The notes beneath the pieces are model-generated. The model was not told where the DNA came from, ran no database searches, and saw only the letters and a program-made list of their open reading frames with translations. From Prochlorococcus sp. AG-409-F19 (GTDB lineage: Bacteria; Cyanobacteriota; Cyanobacteriia; PCC-6307; Cyanobiaceae), in the NCBI GenBank assembly GCA_003215795.1, contig QCJV01000004.1:1-64000 (forward strand): a stretch of DNA of 64,000 bases, read 5' to 3'. Of the stretch, positions 45,003 through 51,697 are shown piece by piece; the stretch's first letter is position 1, and each line of letters opens with the position of its first letter. The position numbers and the translations under genes are program-made.

Positions 45003-45260
45003 CTAGAATTTTGCTAGAATAGATTCTAACGGTTTCTTGAGATCCCTTCCTACAACTGTATGCTCACTCTTCATTAGCCAGTAGCGTGGTTCAGTCATAG
45101 TCTGTAATCTTAGCGATGCTCGATGGTTGGAATGGAGTTGGAATGAAACCTCATTCTTCCATCTCTTTTCTTTACTCCATCTAATTAGGATTTGAAGGGA
45201 ATAAGAATTACTGGAAGCTTACAGATCACATCTAAATAAAAAATTCAACCATTCTCAATT
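45003..45260 (-). repeat. EVE-start repeat, copy A (type 1 leader, full mini-ORF)
   Basis: Mini-ORF 45003-45098 (31 aa) starts MTEPRYWLMKSE and ends ILAKF, with ATG at 45098 and stop TAG at 45003. The leader upstream of the ATG (45099 to about 45240) has an 11-bp tandem repeat (45126-45136 and 45137-45147) and the box ATCGCTAAGA. About 130 bp of leader is nearly identical to copy F. The N-terminus matches the EVE protein encoded at 42.2-42.7 kb. Confidence 0.8.
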
Positions 45261-45401
45261 GAGCAGGGCTAAATAAGAAAGCTAGTATTACCAGTGGATT
45301 TGGAGCATGGTGGCTGCAGTTCATTCTCTAGAAAGTACTTCTATCGCCTAAAGACATAACCAAGGTTGCAAGGAATCTCTCTGACTCTGGAAGTCTTGGC
45401 T

Positions 45402-45683
45402 CTAACAGTAGTGATAAATGAAATCAGTCGTTCTTCTCGTCCCCCAAGCATCGTGATTGAGAACCCACTCAGATGGATTGATATCTAGATCAGGAGGTTC
45501 GATATAGATCTCATTTTCTTTCCCCTCTTCTTTGATCTCATCGAGGATTTGCTCATACTCTTCTATCGCTTTTGACTTGCTGATTCTTCCGACATCAATA
45601 ATCTCCACACTCTTCCATTTCATCTTGCAGATCTTCTCTGGACTCATACCTGTGCTCTTTGCAATTCGGCAAGGTAATTTCAC
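45402..45683 (-). CDS. Hypothetical protein, weakly integrase-like
   Basis: 93 aa. The segment AKSTGMSPEKICKMKWKSVEIID (residues 8-30) loosely recalls the TGMRxxE...LxWxDI box of tyrosine recombinases, but the catalytic residues cannot be seen. The rest is acidic with no match I know. It may be a remnant of a mobile element or an unrelated small gene. Confidence 0.4.
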   Translation of the reverse strand: MKLPCRIAKSTGMSPEKICKMKWKSVEIIDVGRISKSKAIEEYEQILDEIKEEGKENEIYIEPPDLDINPSEWVLNHDAWGTRRTTDFIYHYC

Positions 45684-45786
45684 AAACCCATTATTCTGTA
45701 TCTGTTGCTACAATATTTGTACGTTCGTCCCTTAGGGATGCATGTATTGGCAGCAGGGAACGGGGCTGTCACTTTGAAGGAATGTT

Positions 45787-45966
45787 ATGAACACTCTCCC
45801 ATTAATCCGCTCGCAACTTCAAAGAGCTAAACGACTTCACAAAGCACAGTTGCTATCGACTTCACATGGAAGCAAGTACCATGATCAGTCAGTATTAAAT
45901 GCCAATAGTGCTGCAAGAAAAGAGAAGGCTAAACGTCTGCATCATGCACAACTAATGGCATTTTAA
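45787..45966 (+). CDS. Small basic protein with an internal repeat
   Basis: 59 aa starting MNTLPLIRSQLQRAKRLHKAQ. The motif AKRLHKAQLLS near residue 14 recurs as AKRLHHAQLMAF at the C-terminus, so the protein looks like two copies of a basic helix joined by a linker. It ends 160 bp before a hairpin element. Family unknown; likely real because of the internal protein-level repeat. Confidence 0.55.
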   Translation: MNTLPLIRSQLQRAKRLHKAQLLSTSHGSKYHDQSVLNANSAARKEKAKRLHHAQLMAF

Positions 45967-45989
45967 ACGCTTAATAAAATCGGGACGTA

Positions 45990-46060
45990 ATTTTATTGTC
46001 TTGTTATAGCTTTAAGCTCATTTTTCATTAGCTAGCAAAGATCAAAAGGAGGTGTTTATA
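45990..46060 (-). repeat. EVE-start repeat, degraded copy G
   Basis: On the minus strand GCTAATGAAAAATGAGC (around 46014-46035) encodes LMKNEL and corresponds to the WLMKSE core; no leader or start codon remains. Recognised only by comparison with the other copies. Confidence 0.45.
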
Positions 46061-46104
46061 CTCTTTGTCTGTTGTTCTTAGTTGGCTAGAAATGAAATAG
46101 GAGT

Positions 46105-46190
46105 CCGAGCTCGTTGATTAAGAAAATAAGAGCTGGACTCAAAGGGGGGACATCGAAATACGTCCCCCTTGTTCATGTTCAAAAATTAAT
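46105..46190 (+). ncRNA. Hairpin element, copy 1 (candidate small RNA or terminator)
   Basis: GAGTCCGAGCTC (46111-46122) can pair with GAGCTGGACTC (46130-46140), followed by a G-rich stem GGGGGAC (46145-46151) with GTCCCCC (46162-46168) and TTGTTC. The 65 bp from AAAATAAGAGCTGGACTC onward recur almost unchanged at 57369-57430. The form suits a short structured RNA ending in an intrinsic terminator. Confidence 0.55.
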
Positions 46191-46298
46191 CGAAAGTTCG
46201 AGCAGGACTTCCATTATGAAAATTTCTTCGTCTCTTTCGTGAAAACCATACCTTTTAAATTGTAAGCGAGCTAATTTTGGTATACCTGAGGAGTCAAA

Positions 46299-46493
46299 GT
46301 GGCTATCGACCCTGAAGTAATCCCACCATCAAGTTCTGACGGATATAACTCTGTGCGCTTTGTCCCCAAGTGGGTTTTCTACCTTGCAATATCACTTGGT
46401 GTATTCGTATTAATTGGGATCTTGAAAGCGCTTCTTCCTTTGATTGTGATGTCTTTGCTTGTTGGGTTTATCTGGAGACAAGCAACTAAGTAA
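46299..46493 (+). CDS. Small membrane protein
   Basis: 64 aa, GTG start. A soluble N-terminus (about 24 residues) and two short hydrophobic stretches (VFYLAISLGVFVLIGILKALLPLIVMSLLVGFIW) forming one or two membrane helices. Cyanobacterial look, family unknown. Confidence 0.65.
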   Translation: MAIDPEVIPPSSSDGYNSVRFVPKWVFYLAISLGVFVLIGILKALLPLIVMSLLVGFIWRQATK

Positions 46494-46559
46494 TTAGATT
46501 TATAGAAATGCTTGTGTCGATGGTTTGCACACGCTCTTCGATTCTGACCTTCTAGTTCA

Positions 46560-46721
46560 ATGAGAAACCTTCTAGCCAGTGAGAGAACCAAGTGGATCTG
46601 TGTAATTGGGCTGGTTGCAATCGGGGCAGGCATTACAGCAAAAAATGTAATCTCATACCCGACTGAATGTCTTCCTGAAAAGGGTTTGGAACTAACTCAG
46701 TTAATAAGACCTCTGGTTTGA
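46560..46721 (+). CDS. Small membrane protein (53 aa)
   Basis: MRNLLASERTKWICVIGLVA onward, one hydrophobic helix at about residues 12-30, then a soluble tail with one Cys (PTECLPEKG). It ends 1 bp before the DUF2905 gene, so translation is probably coupled. Too short for automated calls but well placed in a run of small genes. Confidence 0.55.
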   Translation: MRNLLASERTKWICVIGLVAIGAGITAKNVISYPTECLPEKGLELTQLIRPLV

Positions 46722-46722
46722 A

Positions 46723-46926
46723 ATGCAAAAATTACTAATTACACTCGGACTTGGAATTGCCGTAATAGGTGCTCTATATCCTTACTTAAAGCAAATAGGT
46801 TTAGGGCAATTACCTGGAGACATAATTTTGAGGGGAGAAAACTCCACTTTTTATTTCCCAGTAGTCAGTTGCATTGCGATCAGCTTGCTTGTTTCACTCC
46901 TACTGAATTTATTGAGATCCTCCTAA
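46723..46926 (+). CDS. DUF2905 family membrane protein
   Basis: 67 aa with two membrane helices. LGIAVIGALYPYLKQIGLGQLPGDIILRGENSTFYFPVVSCIAISLLVSLLLNL fits DUF2905 (glycine and GRLPGDI-type loop, two helices). Function unknown. It is followed immediately by another small gene. Confidence 0.82.
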   Translation: MQKLLITLGLGIAVIGALYPYLKQIGLGQLPGDIILRGENSTFYFPVVSCIAISLLVSLLLNLLRSS

Positions 46927-47088
46927 ATGCCATTAAATAAATTTATCCCAGATTCTGTGATGCGTTTGTGGCGTAAGGTTCGGAGATATGAATTTACTCC
47001 TACTCTTCATGCTACTGAGAAAAGGATGGAATATGTCAAAAAGTCCTTGGCTTATATTGATCGAGTAGAAGGCAGAACATCTAAATAA
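46927..47088 (+). CDS. Small basic protein (53 aa)
   Basis: Starts at the ATG right after the DUF2905 stop: MPLNKFIPDSVMRLWRKVRR, ends VEGRTSK. Strongly basic and probably helical. Its stop is followed at once by the next ATG, so it lies in a chain of translationally coupled small genes from 46.56 to 47.2 kb. Confidence 0.55.
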   Translation: MPLNKFIPDSVMRLWRKVRRYEFTPTLHATEKRMEYVKKSLAYIDRVEGRTSK

Positions 47089-47205
47089 ATGACTGAAGAA
47101 TCTGGCAGAGATCAAGTAAGACCTAGATATTCTTTTGTAATTCTCTTGGTTATTTCAGGCATCGCATTATCAGCGGTGCCTTTCTTTCTTCTAAGTAGTC
47201 GATGA
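47089..47205 (+). CDS. Small single-span membrane protein (38 aa)
   Basis: MTEESGRDQVRPRYSF, then a hydrophobic helix (VILLVISGIALSAVPFFLL). A diverged copy with an in-frame stop at codon 3 lies at 54454. Both copies sit next to an EVE-start repeat, so gene and repeat were copied as one block. Confidence 0.6.
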   Translation: MTEESGRDQVRPRYSFVILLVISGIALSAVPFFLLSSR

Positions 47206-47216
47206 GTTTTGGCTTG

Positions 47217-47400
47217 CTAGAATTTTGCTAGAATAAGATTTGCAGGAATCGTGAGATCCATTGGGATAACTACTGGCTTACTTTTCATTAGCCAGTAGCG
47301 TAGTTCCTTGGGTGCCATGGGATCTCAGCGATATTGCGATGTGTGGATGGTGTGTGGATGGCTTAACATTCTCACCCCTATTTCTTTATTCTATTTCAAT
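47217..47400 (-). repeat. EVE-start repeat, copy B (type 2 leader, full mini-ORF)
   Basis: Mini-ORF 47217-47318 (33 aa) starts MAPKELRYWLMKSK and ends ILAKF. The leader differs from copy A but has its own perfect 11-bp tandem repeat TGTGTGGATGG (47340-47350 and 47351-47361, plus-strand reading) and the shared ATCGCTGAGA box before the start. About 100 bp of leader resembles copy E. Confidence 0.8.
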
Positions 47401-47526
47401 CCAGTTTTGATTACTAAGACTCCAAATATCAGATCTTAAAGGATATATTCTAATGCTCTTGAACAACATTCCGAGGAAGAGAAGGTTCTTTAGAGAAATT
47501 CGGTTTCCATAAGTAACGGCTAAAGT

Positions 47527-47814
47527 TCATTTTTCATTCATTGCTAAAACAATGCCTTTGTGTTTCAACAAATCTCCTTGGATCCAGTCTGTGTCATGTC
47601 TATTAATAGTCATTGATATTCTTCCCTTAGCATTTATCACTCGGTGCCAGGGGATTTTTAAGGACAACGTTAATCGTCTTAAAGACCATCCGCCTTGGCG
47701 TGCGCATCCATAGGCACCAATTAGATCAGCTATTTGTCCATAAGTAGCAACTTGACCAAATAGTATCTGTGAAACAGCTTCATATACTCGCAAATCAAAA
47801 GACTTTTTAGGCAT
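47527..47814 (-). CDS. Alkyltransferase-like protein (ATL)
   Basis: 95 aa, the DNA-binding domain of the MGMT/Ogt family only. The active-site motif, PCHRV in true alkyltransferases, reads PWHRV here (Trp56 in place of the cysteine), as in ATL proteins that bind O6-alkylguanine and flag it for nucleotide excision repair. FGQVATYGQIADLIGAYGCARQGG is the helix-turn-helix. Full length for an ATL. Confidence 0.9.
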   Translation of the reverse strand: MPKKSFDLRVYEAVSQILFGQVATYGQIADLIGAYGCARQGGWSLRRLTLSLKIPWHRVINAKGRISMTINRHDTDWIQGDLLKHKGIVLAMNEK

Positions 47815-47966
47815 AAAGTTTTGCTGGATTATCTAAGTAAAGTGATTTCTTCAACTTCTAGAAGCAGTCTAAGTTGATTTTCCCATCGTTGAAAGATGTT
47901 TCTCAAGGAAAACTTAACTATAAGATAAAGCAGCAAAAGAAATCTAAAAAACCATTGAAGAAATAT

Positions 47967-48074
47967 TCATAAAACCCCCATCGAACCAGCAGCTAAACCG
48001 ACTACACAGAAGAAAGCAAATTCCAATAAATCTCGAAACGGGGAATGTAGCGCAATAGAAATTTGTTCAGTCAT
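47967..48074 (-). CDS. Small single-span membrane protein (35 aa)
   Basis: MTEQISIALHSPFRDLLEF then a hydrophobic helix (AFFCVVGLAAGSMGVL). Size and topology recall the tiny subunits of photosystem or cytochrome b6f complexes, but I cannot assign it. ATG start, TGA stop. Confidence 0.5.
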   Translation of the reverse strand: MTEQISIALHSPFRDLLEFAFFCVVGLAAGSMGVL

Positions 48075-48172
48075 TTTTATGCTTCATAAATGAGGGAAAA
48101 TAAGGTTTGATGAATTAAAAGTTATCTGATGAAAAGTTTTAATAGGAGTCACTTAAGAGATTTTGTGTAGTC

Positions 48173-48355
48173 TTAAAAAAGGAAAATCCCTTTTGATTGA
48201 AAGAAAACATGAACTGCTGGATTGTGAAGATATTGATAGTGAAACTCACTTGCCAACAAAGCGATAATAAATGAACTGCTTAATAGAATTCCAACTAGTA
48301 AGAAAGTACGATTTATTTTGCTATAGCGATTCAAAATGAGATTAGATGTAGTCAT
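48173..48355 (-). CDS. Small membrane protein
   Basis: 60 aa. One long hydrophobic helix (TFLLVGILLSSSFIIALLAS) with a basic N-terminus and an aromatic, His-containing tail. No family recognised; codon use is as AT-rich as its neighbours. Confidence 0.5.
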   Translation of the reverse strand: MTTSNLILNRYSKINRTFLLVGILLSSSFIIALLASEFHYQYLHNPAVHVFFQSKGIFLF

Positions 48356-48554
48356 AATGTTTTGATATACCTAAGGTAATGAGACTTGACTGCCAGGAAG
48401 TTTGAGAATAAGGATCTAACTAAGACATCTATGTCAAATACATCAGATCATGTTGATATTGATTAGATAACAACTCTCCAGAAAGCGTGAAGACGTCTTT
48501 GATGTTGTTCTGATGCATTTGAATTCTTTAGATTTCTCTGTTTTCTTCTTGAGT

Positions 48555-48728
48555 TCAAATTCTGCACCCAAGTTGGAGTTGACCTGAATCTATTAATTGG
48601 CCAAGTTCTAAAGCTTTTGCTTGTTCACACCTAGAGAAATTTAATTGATTTCTAGTTATCCATCCAAGTTCATCTTGTGTGATGATTCCTGTAGAGATGG
48701 AAAGAAGAAATAATGTGCCAATTCCCAT
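48555..48728 (-). CDS. Small conserved picocyanobacterial protein (57 aa)
   Basis: After a hydrophobic start (MGIGTLFLLSIS) comes TQDELGWITRNQLNFSRCEQ and ALELGQLIDSGQLQLGCRI. The pattern of Glu-rich helix, FSR and GxLIDxGxLxLGCR is one I associate with a family of short picocyanobacterial proteins of unknown role. ATG start, full frame. Confidence 0.65.
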   Translation of the reverse strand: MGIGTLFLLSISTGIITQDELGWITRNQLNFSRCEQAKALELGQLIDSGQLQLGCRI

Positions 48729-48774
48729 TTTAGATTCCTTAGTTAATAAATTAGTTGGATGCTTTTCAATAGCT

Positions 48775-48915
48775 TTAAATAATTCCAGGAATTACTTGTC
48801 CTGTAGATACGTAAGCACCAATTAAGGCCCAAAAGCCCATCATTGCTGCCCACCCATTAAGACGCTCGGCAAGCTGAGGATTAGCAAGAGCATCGAGCTG
48901 TTCAGAGTTTTTCAT
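48775..48915 (-). CDS. hli: High-light-inducible protein (Hli/SCP)
   Basis: 46 aa. AERLNGWAAMMGFWALIGAYVSTGQVIPGI is the single chlorophyll-binding helix of the LHC superfamily, with the ExxNGxxAMxGF pattern. Hli proteins bind chlorophyll and carotenoid and protect photosystem II in stress; they are expanded in Prochlorococcus and often lie in islands. Its N-terminus MKNSEQLDALANPQL is short, as in the small Prochlorococcus forms. Confidence 0.9.
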   Translation of the reverse strand: MKNSEQLDALANPQLAERLNGWAAMMGFWALIGAYVSTGQVIPGII

Positions 48916-49013
48916 TGCAAAAAGAAAGGAATAAGTAACGGTACTACCGTGATGTAAAGAACTGTAACAAAGATGTTAAGGAGTGTGACGGTTCGGTTAG
49001 CCGCAATAGATGA

Positions 49014-49045
49014 TTTAATAGGCATAAGCCTATTAAAGGCCTTTT
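49014..49045 (+). terminator. Perfect 10-bp hairpin with T tract
   Basis: TTTAATAGGC (49014-49023), 4-nt loop ATAA, GCCTATTAAA (49028-49037), then GGCCTTTTTTG. It lies upstream of hli on the opposite strand with no plus-strand gene ahead of it, so a short unannotated RNA may end here. Confidence 0.6.
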
Positions 49046-49049
49046 TTGA

Positions 49050-49774
49050 CAAGTATATCTGGTTTTTATGGGTAAAAATTAGTGTTACTTTTGTCTGTAA
49101 AATAATATTTTAATTCTATACTTTAGATGTAAAAGTTTAATATAATTTGCTTATTTATAGTATTTAGTTCTTACTTGTATCCTTTAACTGCAATTTGATA
49201 TTAGAAATCTTAGCTAATTCTTTTCAGCTGAGAGAATATTTCCCTGAAGGATAAAGCTATAGAAAATATCAACTTTATGCATTTATTAAGGATTGCTTTT
49301 GATAAAATTTATCAAGAGATATGTAGCCTTTCTGCGATGTGATCCTTACGTTATTTCTTATATGCTTTTAGATTGGCGTTAGAAGCGAGTGGATTCTCTC
49401 ATAAGGCAAACACTTACGTAACCACTGAAAGATTTGTTGTATCCCTTCAGCAAGTCGATAGTGGTTAGTAGCCTTTTACGCTGGATGAAATGCTAATACA
49501 AAGAAATTAATACTTCCTATTACTAGAGACTTAGAAAACCGTATCTCTCTGATCGGAGGGCCGAACTCAATTAATCCATCTCTATGTACTTATACTTTTT
49601 CAGATTTTCCTGTGGAACGAGCTGAAAAGGATACAGCCTTTCCGTTCCACACAAAAAACTAGTTGTTGTTATACCAATTGTATTTGAGATATAAGTTCTA
49701 AACGCTATTAATTTCTTCTAAACCTTTTTTCTAACGAAAGGATCATGGGTCATTTTACTCAGATAGAAAGATTA
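49050..49774. other. AT-rich gene-poor stretch
   Basis: About 720 bp with no solid gene. An open frame at 49373-49468 (TTG start, about 31 codons: LALEASGFSHKAN onward) may be a gene remnant. A stem of TGTGGAACG (49611-49619) and CGTTCCACA (49643-49651) encloses a second stem AAAGG/CCTTT and could be a structured RNA. Confidence 0.45.
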
Positions 49775-50296
49775 CTAGAATTGTTGCGAGGCTTCTAGTT
49801 GTAATGGACTTAGCTCAATTCTTTTTATTCTCTTATTTTCGTATACCCAAAAAATAGGTTTTGTAGCTTTTGCTCCTGTCAAACCTTTTCTTTCTCGCAG
49901 GCTTACAGGAATAAACTCTTTGTTGGGGTCAAAGCCCTGTTTTCTTATTGATTGATTGATAACAATACTTCCTTCTTTCCCTGAAACTGATCTGTGATAA
50001 GTCCCTATAGGAATTTGCAGTGCTCCCATCTCTCGCCTTAGAAAAATCACATGATGAGGTTCATCCCATGATGGATTTAGCAAAGTGAATGTTCTTTTGC
50101 CTTCGATAACTAAGTTATGATCAACTTGAAACTGGTGTACATAATATTGTTCATATTCCTCGTCATTAGGAGGAGATGTCGCACTTCCACGATGCATAAC
50201 TACATCGCAACCATTCGATGCTCTTACTCCTGCATCGAAGAAAGTAACCTGAGGTGTTTCTCTGAAAATTTGAATAGGGGTGAATTCAAGATGCAT
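49775..50296 (-). CDS. Cupin-like protein, second copy (separate gene)
   Basis: 173 aa. QVTFFDAGVRASNGCDVVMH, YYVHQFQVDHNLVIEGKRTFTLLN, EPHHVIFLRREMGALQIPIGTYHRSVSGKEGS: a double-stranded beta-helix pattern with clustered His that suggests a cupin fold. It is about 60 percent identical by eye to residues 135-300 of the fused protein at 58.2 kb. Its own ATG has an AGGAGG ribosome site (around 50303). It follows the OsmC pseudogene leftward. Confidence 0.75.
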   Translation of the reverse strand: MHLEFTPIQIFRETPQVTFFDAGVRASNGCDVVMHRGSATSPPNDEEYEQYYVHQFQVDHNLVIEGKRTFTLLNPSWDEPHHVIFLRREMGALQIPIGTYHRSVSGKEGSIVINQSIRKQGFDPNKEFIPVSLRERKGLTGAKATKPIFWVYENKRIKRIELSPLQLEASQQF

Positions 50297-50309
50297 TTTA
50301 ATACCTCCT

Positions 50310-50670
50310 TTTGTTAGTGATCCAATGGACTGTGATCTTTAATGAGCTTTTCAGGCTTCTTATTACCGGGCAATCTTTAGTTAATTTCTGAAGAACTTTA
50401 ACCTCTCTATCGATAAATCAATAGGCATAAAAAGTTGAATAGAAATAGAATCAATTGCCCTGGGTCCTTTTAGAGTCATCTTTTTATTAACCTCTGCTGT
50501 TATCTCTCCTATATCCCAACCTTCTCTTTTAGCTGCAATACCCATAACTGTCAGAAAACATATTCCCAACGCGGTTGCGACTAGATCAGTGGGTGCGAAA
50601 TTGTAACTTTCTCCGTCGTGATCTATAGGTGCATCGGTTGTTAGTGTTTGCCCTGAAGGAGTATGGAGAG
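50310..50670 (-). pseudogene. OsmC-like gene, frameshifted
   Basis: Translating leftward from about 50670 gives LHTPSGQTLTTDAPIDHDGESYNFAPTDLVA and GICFLTVMGIAAKREGWDIGEITAEV, then MPIDLSIERLK, where the frame breaks; the other frame continues VLQKLTKDCPVIRSLK. One missing base near 50395 explains this. The first Cys (GICFLT) and second Cys (KDCPV) of the OsmC active site are both present but in different frames. An in-frame TAG also cuts the N-terminus. Compare the intact copy at 58.2 kb. Confidence 0.8.
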
Positions 50671-50711
50671 CCTATGTATGTAGGTTCCCAAGATATTTCA
50701 AATAATCTTGT

Positions 50712-50882
50712 TTACACTTCATACAACTTGCAGTTGGCTTTTGTCGGATTGCTAAGGCATTCTTCTTCCCACTTGAAATTTTTATCTGCTTCTGGTCTTG
50801 GCAAATTGTAATTGAAATCGTGCATCCTCCAGACGTCACTTACTGCTCCGTTAAGGATGGTGAAAGGTGATACCAGCTTCAT
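50712..50882 (-). CDS. CP12-tail micro-protein, copy 1 (56 aa)
   Basis: Starts MKLVSPFTILNG with a clear GGAGG upstream and ends WEEECLSNPTKANCKLYEV. The end has the CP12 C-terminal pattern, Cys-x8-Cys followed by (K/R)xY(D/E); in CP12 this loop is redox-controlled and grips GAPDH. The N-terminal half of CP12 and its PRK-binding part are missing. It is the first gene of the cassette with OsmC and cupin, paralogous to that at 58052. Confidence 0.75.
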   Translation of the reverse strand: MKLVSPFTILNGAVSDVWRMHDFNYNLPRPEADKNFKWEEECLSNPTKANCKLYEV

Positions 50883-50911
50883 GATCCTCCTTGTCGATTG
50901 CTAAGATATAT

Positions 50912-51055
50912 ATGACGGCTAAACCATTGACTCAAGAGGGTTTATACCTATTCACACGTTTATTTAATATTGTCTTAATTATCTCTTGGACATATTCTTG
51001 TCACGCATTAGTAGAGATGCTGAAGTTACTCTTTATTATGCCTACTTTGAATTAG
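50912..51055 (+). CDS. Small putative membrane protein (47 aa)
   Basis: MTAKPLTQEGLYLFTRLFN onward, with a hydrophobic middle (IVLIISWTYSCHALVEM). Divergent from the CP12-tail gene. Short and unconfirmed; the surrounding 50.9-51.3 kb shows no other gene. Confidence 0.4.
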   Translation: MTAKPLTQEGLYLFTRLFNIVLIISWTYSCHALVEMLKLLFIMPTLN

Positions 51056-51318
51056 TCCTATATGTTTAAATGACTCTAATTTCAGGGGAAATTGGTAGAG
51101 TGAATAGATTTCTCTTCCTGGCAGCTTTCTTTGGCTGCATTTAACGTCCAGCTCGACTCTTTTCTCCTTATACGTAACGACTCGCTCTTTTGATAGATAG
51201 GTATTCTTTTGTTTCGGTTATTACTGGCCGGTTTATTCGTAGAGACCGAAGTTCGGTGTAGATACCGCATGTTTTTCTACGGTTTATATCACCATCAAAA
51301 ACAACGACTTGGCTCATA

Positions 51319-51648
51319 GTGATTTTGTTGTTCGCATTCGTTGTGATGTATTCAGTTACTCGTTTCTCTCTTGCTCCTTCTTTCTATCGTCCTGTCTATG
51401 TCATTTCTGATAGCGAGATGGCTCAATTAAAAGTTCAACAACATCAAGATGAACTTGATTCAGTAGTTGATCAACGAAAAAGACTAGAGGACGCTTATGA
51501 GAAGCAGAGAACACATTTGCTTGAGAGAGAAAAATTTATTAAGAGTGAGTTAAAAACTCTTGCTCCATCTGCAAGTAACCCTGTTAAAGAAACAGTAGAG
51601 AAAGCAGTTGATGCAATTAAAGACACTGCTAAGAAAGTAGTCGCATAA
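51319..51648 (+). CDS. Membrane-anchored coiled-coil protein, copy 1
   Basis: 109 aa, GTG start. A short hydrophobic N-terminus (ILLFAFVVMYSVTRFSL) is followed by VYVISDSEMAQLK and a Glu/Arg/Lys-rich coiled coil (KRLEDAYEKQRTHLLEREKFIKSEL), ending VEKAVDAIKDTAKKVVA. A shorter paralogue with a probable frameshift lies on the other strand at 57542-57793. Function unknown. A clear terminator follows at 51667. Confidence 0.7.
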   Translation: MILLFAFVVMYSVTRFSLAPSFYRPVYVISDSEMAQLKVQQHQDELDSVVDQRKRLEDAYEKQRTHLLEREKFIKSELKTLAPSASNPVKETVEKAVDAIKDTAKKVVA

Positions 51649-51666
51649 GGTTTGGCGACACAGTAA

Positions 51667-51697
51667 AAAGCCCTGCTTAAACAGGGCTTTAGCTTTT
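51667..51697 (+). terminator. Rho-independent terminator
   Basis: Perfect 9-bp stem AAAGCCCTG (51667-51675) with CAGGGCTTT (51682-51690), 6-nt loop, followed by AGCTTTTTCT. Positioned 19 bp past the coiled-coil gene stop. Confidence 0.88.

Noticed and set aside
49373-49468. 31-codon open frame (LALEASGFSHKAN...)
   Set aside because: Only a TTG start and an upstream stop; no ribosome site or family. Kept as a possible remnant in the stretch description.
51082-51270. 62-aa minus-strand frame (MRYLHRTSVSTNKPASN...)
   Set aside because: Low-complexity, basic composition with no hydrophobic or conserved pattern, and it lies just upstream of the divergent coiled-coil gene where a leader is expected.
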